Assembly (NCBI GenBank): GCA_030770425.1 | Contig: JASJFT010000010.1 | Location: forward strand, 62,001-126,000 | From: Darksidea phi | Lineage: Eukaryota; Ascomycota; Dothideomycetes; Pleosporales; Lentitheciaceae | Length of the DNA: 64,000 bases | Reading direction: 5' to 3' | Shown here: in pieces, positions 60,832 through 64,000 of the stretch | How positions within the stretch are numbered: position 1 is the first letter of the stretch | Layout of the letters: each line of letters starts with the position of its first letter | Notes under the pieces: model-generated | The model's input: the letters and a program-made list of their open reading frames with translations, nothing else | The model's database searches: none | What the model was told of the DNA's origin: nothing | Translations under genes and position numbers: made by a program

Positions 60832-63006
60832 CTACTCCTCACCATGATGTTGAATGTTGCCGACTTCAACTTTCGCCTCCTCCCATGAGGCTTGATTCCG
60901 GCGGGCCCAATCGATATGGCACTGTGCAAACTCCATCTACCTCACGTTAGTGTGATGCTGCTACCCTACAGCCAATAATTACTTACCATATATCGGCGGA
61001 GATCGTTCTCCTTTTCTTCCTGAAACCGTCGCAGGTCCTTTAGAACGCCGCTGCTAGCGTCTTTGGTATCCTTTTCAGCGACTTTTAATGCTTGTTCGAG
61101 CTACACAGTCATTAGTGACTGCGCCTACGAGATACCCCTAGAAGCGCCCTACCTGCTGCAAACTCTCCCTTGTCTTCCCAATCTGATCCCTCCTCGTCCT
61201 CTCGGGATCGACATCGGCCATTCCCCTGAATGCATGTGTGATTGGCCCAAATAATCTACTCGTCACAAAATTGCCACTCGCACTTTTCTTGTGTGGACTC
61301 GCAGGCGAGGCCGAACTAGCATCCGGTGAACCTTGCGATGCTGAAGGGTGCTGTTCGTTGTGCGTAGGTGGAAAGTCGGAGTCAATGGAGGCTGTGTCGT
61401 CTTCAGGCCGTCTCTCATGACCATTGTTGCGGGACGAGATATTCGACGCCGAGCGGGCCCGTGAAGGGGTTGGGCGTCCGGTGCCACTAAGATGTTGTTC
61501 TAGGCGTTTTGCTTCTGCTTCGCTGCGCTCCAGGGACTCAAGGAGTGCCTTCTTCTTCTCTAGCTCATCTTTCGTCATTTCTTCTTGTATGCGCTTCAAT
61601 ATTCGGTATCGGAGCACGCCCCGCACGACCCCTGCAAACTGGGCACTCTCGCGCATAGGTTCGGCGAAGCTTGCGCTTAGCGAAGAAGACAGCTCGGCGG
61701 TTGCGATGTAGGTGGAATCGACCGCCTGTCCGGTCTTCTCGATTGCGGCTGAGAGCGACTGGGACTGTTCGGATAGCGAGAATGCATTGAAGCGGGCGCC
61801 GAGCTCTGCCAGGTCATCGCCCCAGGCCGCTAGGTGCGACAATGTGCGCCGGTTGACCTTTTCCATGCTTCCCTGTAGCAGTGTCTCCAGCTCTTTCGAC
61901 GAAGTCTCAAAACTCACAAAGTATGGATCGAGCTCCTCCTCTGAGAGACTCTTCGATTCAGGTGGGAAGCGGCCGAAAACTTGTGGACCAGGCGTTGAGT
62001 GCGCAGCGGTGGAAGGCATGGCGGCATAGTTTGGCGGAGAAGTAGGAGTTCCAGAAGTGGATATCGCACCCTGGGTCTTGAGTTTTGCGGAGGCTGGGGG
62101 TACTGGCAGGTAGCTGTGCGCTTGCGTAGGGTTTGCAGTATCGAGCGGGGGGGCCTTGAGGACCTGCTTGGGGATGTTCGAGGCTGGTGGGGCGCTAAGG
62201 ACCTCGCTCTGAGAGAGATTATAATCAGTATCACGCTCGAATATAGCAACACGTGGTGGGAATAGGTACCCAGCTTGTGTGAGGGTCAAGAAACCTCCAA
62301 AACACGCCGTCCTCGAAAACGTCCTTCATTCTCCGACACCGGTTCAAGAAGATGGCCAGCATGCGCTTCCTCAGCTCGATGATTCCCGCGTCTTCCTTCG
62401 CTTTGGTCGGCTTTGCGGCGTAGTCTGCCATTGTATGCTTCTCGGGGATTGGGGGTATAATGAGGGTGGGATGCAGGTTGACCAGCGTTGTACGCAGCGA
62501 AGCAAATTCGGAGTATCTGCGTCGTACTTCGAGGCCCTAGACGAGTTTAGTTGTCTCTAGCCATGACGTGTGCCGGGCATTCCATACACCAGTATTGATA
62601 GTGTAGGCAATGTAACCCCCACCGCCCTCCAGATTCTTCCCCGCATACGTGATCAGGATCTGAGAGCTGGGGTTCTCGTACAGCCATTGCTCCACCCGGC
62701 TATCGTATCCGCCCTTCTTGGGAGCAATGCGCTCGCCGCCGGCGGCTTCTTCTTCGTTGTAATCGACATCGCTCATGTCCCGCTGGAAGAAGACGGGGTC
62801 GGGAGATTCCTGTGCGGGCGAAGACGCCTCCGACGGCGGTGTCGCGGGGCGATACGGTACTGTGTCGAGTTAGTCCCGCTGATTCTGATATGCTCCAAAG
62901 CTGCAGCCTCACAAGCTCCAGGCGAAGTCAGACCAGGCACGTCCGAGGCATTGGAATCGTGGCGGGCAAAGGAGCCATATGGATTGTTGTCTTCGTCGTC
63001 CCACAT
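60832..63006 (-). CDS. SNX41: Sorting nexin 41 (PX-BAR, Snx4 partner)
   Basis: Endosomal PX-BAR protein that works with Snx4 in recycling and selective autophagy. Six exons: 62913-63006, 62588-62859, 62270-62536, 61153-62208, 60987-61100 and 60832-60936; total 635 residues. N-terminus MWDDEDNNPYGSFARHDSN and a disordered acidic segment. PX domain about residues 85-210: GYDSRVEQWLYENPSSQI, GGYIAYTINTGGLEVRRRYS (rebuilt across intron 2), TLIIPPIPEKHTMADYAAKP and MKDVFEDGVFWRFLDP. After SWSEVLSAPPASNIPKQVLK comes a BAR region with long helices (VSFETSSKELETLLQGSMEK, FAGVVRGVLRYRILKRIQEE). It is interrupted by a disordered Ser/Pro insert and resumes with EQALKVAEKDTKDASSGVLK. It ends in FAQCHIDWARRNQASWEEAK and a short tail. 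The full order is characteristic of fungal SNX41. Confidence 0.93.
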
Positions 63007-63543
63007 GGTGTCGAGGAGCCGTATCGGGAGCGAGAGAGGGAGAGACGGCGATATGCGCAAGGGAGAGGAAGAGTGGGCGAGACGGCGAGTCTGCTGTCTT
63101 CGGTGCCGGCGGAGCTCACTGGGCCGTGGTTCCCCAACGTCACCGCGCTGTTGGTCCGAGCCCCACCAGCCACGGTCCGGCCGTCTCTTCACTGTTTGCT
63201 CACTTCACACTCATTCACCCACACATGCACACTTCTTCGGTGACTCAAAGACACATTACCTGTAACCTTGCACAGGGAATTGCAACTGTACTCCAGTACT
63301 ACGATGCGTCGGGTGCTCTTCTCACCATGCACACACGTTTGCGGGGTAGACGCACCTAGATGCTTGTATACAACAACCCTCGAACCCTGACGACCTTCAA
63401 CTCCAACATCACAGTTGATGCGTGGTAACATGAACAGCATGGCCGAAATGGTGCGACTGTCATCCTTTGTTGATTCAAAACATATGGAGGAATCGTACAT
63501 TCAATCTCATGTTAAGACTACAGATCAAAACGCCTTCCAACAC
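63007..63543. other. Intergenic: SNX41 promoter and 3' flank of the next gene
   Basis: 537 bp between two minus-strand genes. No coding-like frame or repeat recognised. Confidence 0.45.
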
Positions 63544-64000
63544 TTATCCTCTGTCAATCTCCCAGTTGAGAGAAGAGAGAATATCGTATTCACCTTCCTG
63601 CATGGCTGCCTCCGCGCCGCTGCCTCCGTCCGAGCCCACCATACCGCCAAATCCCCCCGAGTTCCGACCAGCTTTATCACGGTGACCAGACCTCTGCTCA
63701 CTAGCCGAGAGACCTCCCGCCTCCTGACTTCCGTCCCGAATCGAATCGCTCATATGCAAGCTGGAGATGAAAGTCGATGGAGAGACTGGAGACTCGGGGT
63801 ACTGTTCCTGAGGTAGATAGGGGACTGAGGCTTCAAGTGCCGGCTCCTGCTCTGGCTCTGGCTTTGCCGCTTGTGTTTCCTCTTCAGTATCTAACGGAGC
63901 TATTCCCAAGAAGATAGGTCGTCTTTCGGGCTCCTCTTCCACCGTTCCTCTGACTTCCAGTCTCGGCATAGCGTCATCTAAAGGATGCTCCTGTCCTCGC
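63544..64000 (-). CDS. C-terminal part of an unknown disordered protein, runs off the right edge
   Basis: The minus-strand frame is open from the right edge down to the stop at 63544, about 152 codons. It reads MPRLEVRGTVEEEPERRPIF, an acidic Glu/Pro stretch (KPEPEQEPALEASVPYLPQE), a Ser-rich part (SPSTFISSLHMSDSIRDGSQ) and a Gly-rich stretch. It ends ILSSLNWEIDRG-stop. There is no ordered domain. An ATG at 63969 exists, but the frame continues open beyond it to the edge, so the real start may lie outside. Composition fits the tail of a larger regulatory protein. Family unknown. Confidence 0.55.
   Translation of the reverse strand, partial: RGQEHPLDDAMPRLEVRGTVEEEPERRPIFLGIAPLDTEEETQAAKPEPEQEPALEASVPYLPQEQYPESPVSPSTFISSLHMSDSIRDGSQEAGGLSASEQRSGHRDKAGRNSGGFGGMVGSDGGSGAEAAMQEGEYDILSSLNWEIDRG

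Overview
The window is nuclear DNA of a filamentous ascomycete (Pezizomycotina). Genes are dense (about one per 3 kb), lie on both strands, and are split by short GT..AG introns (mostly 41-120 nt) that often carry CTAAC or CTGAC branch sites. The protein set is typical of such fungi: Vps17, SNX41, Pfs2, Psy2, the bifunctional Thi6 and a DGAT1-type acyltransferase. The class cannot be fixed from sequence alone; Dothideomycetes is only a guess. Most gene models below were joined by hand across introns, and each join keeps the reading frame and the family match.

Left part (1-19.6 kb): the 3' portion of a Cid1/Trf-like poly(A) RNA polymerase (+); two small tentative genes near 4.5 kb (-) and 8.1 kb (+) around a better-supported 199-residue membrane protein (5.7-6.4 kb, -); a MAPEG membrane protein (-); dihydrofolate reductase (-); Psy2, the PP4 phosphatase regulatory subunit 3 (-); a 312-residue basic Ser/Arg-rich protein (+); and the Mediator subunit Med22 (+).

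Middle part (20-43 kb), mostly housekeeping: a saccharopine dehydrogenase-like oxidoreductase (-), a PHRF1-like RING+PHD protein (+), eIF5 (-), Thi6 (+), an SLC35F-type transporter (-), DGAT1 (-), the cleavage/polyadenylation factor Pfs2 (+), mitochondrial elongation factor G 2 / ribosome-releasing factor (Mef2, -) and the retromer sorting nexin Vps17 (+). Divergent pairs (DGAT1/Pfs2, Mef2/Vps17, eIF5/Thi6) share intergenic promoters, and convergent pairs (Thi6/SLC35F, Pfs2/Mef2, TRM732/SNX41) meet tail to tail.

Right part (43-64 kb): a 2.2 kb gene-poor stretch, an amidase-signature enzyme (+), a gene-poor stretch with a possible gene relic, a 1620-residue mostly disordered protein of unknown function (-), a THADA/Trm732 family protein (+), SNX41 (-) and the C-terminal part of an unknown protein that runs off the right edge (-).

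I see no rRNA gene, convincing tRNA, CRISPR array, transposon or secondary-metabolite cluster. The neighbours do not form one pathway, although RNA 3'-end processing (poly(A) polymerase, Pfs2), translation and tRNA modification (eIF5, Mef2, Trm732) and endosomal sorting (Vps17, SNX41) recur. I did not find a clear new biological system. The best leads are the unknown 1620-residue protein, the small unrecognised genes, and an unexplained coding-like stretch at 21.9-22.8 kb.
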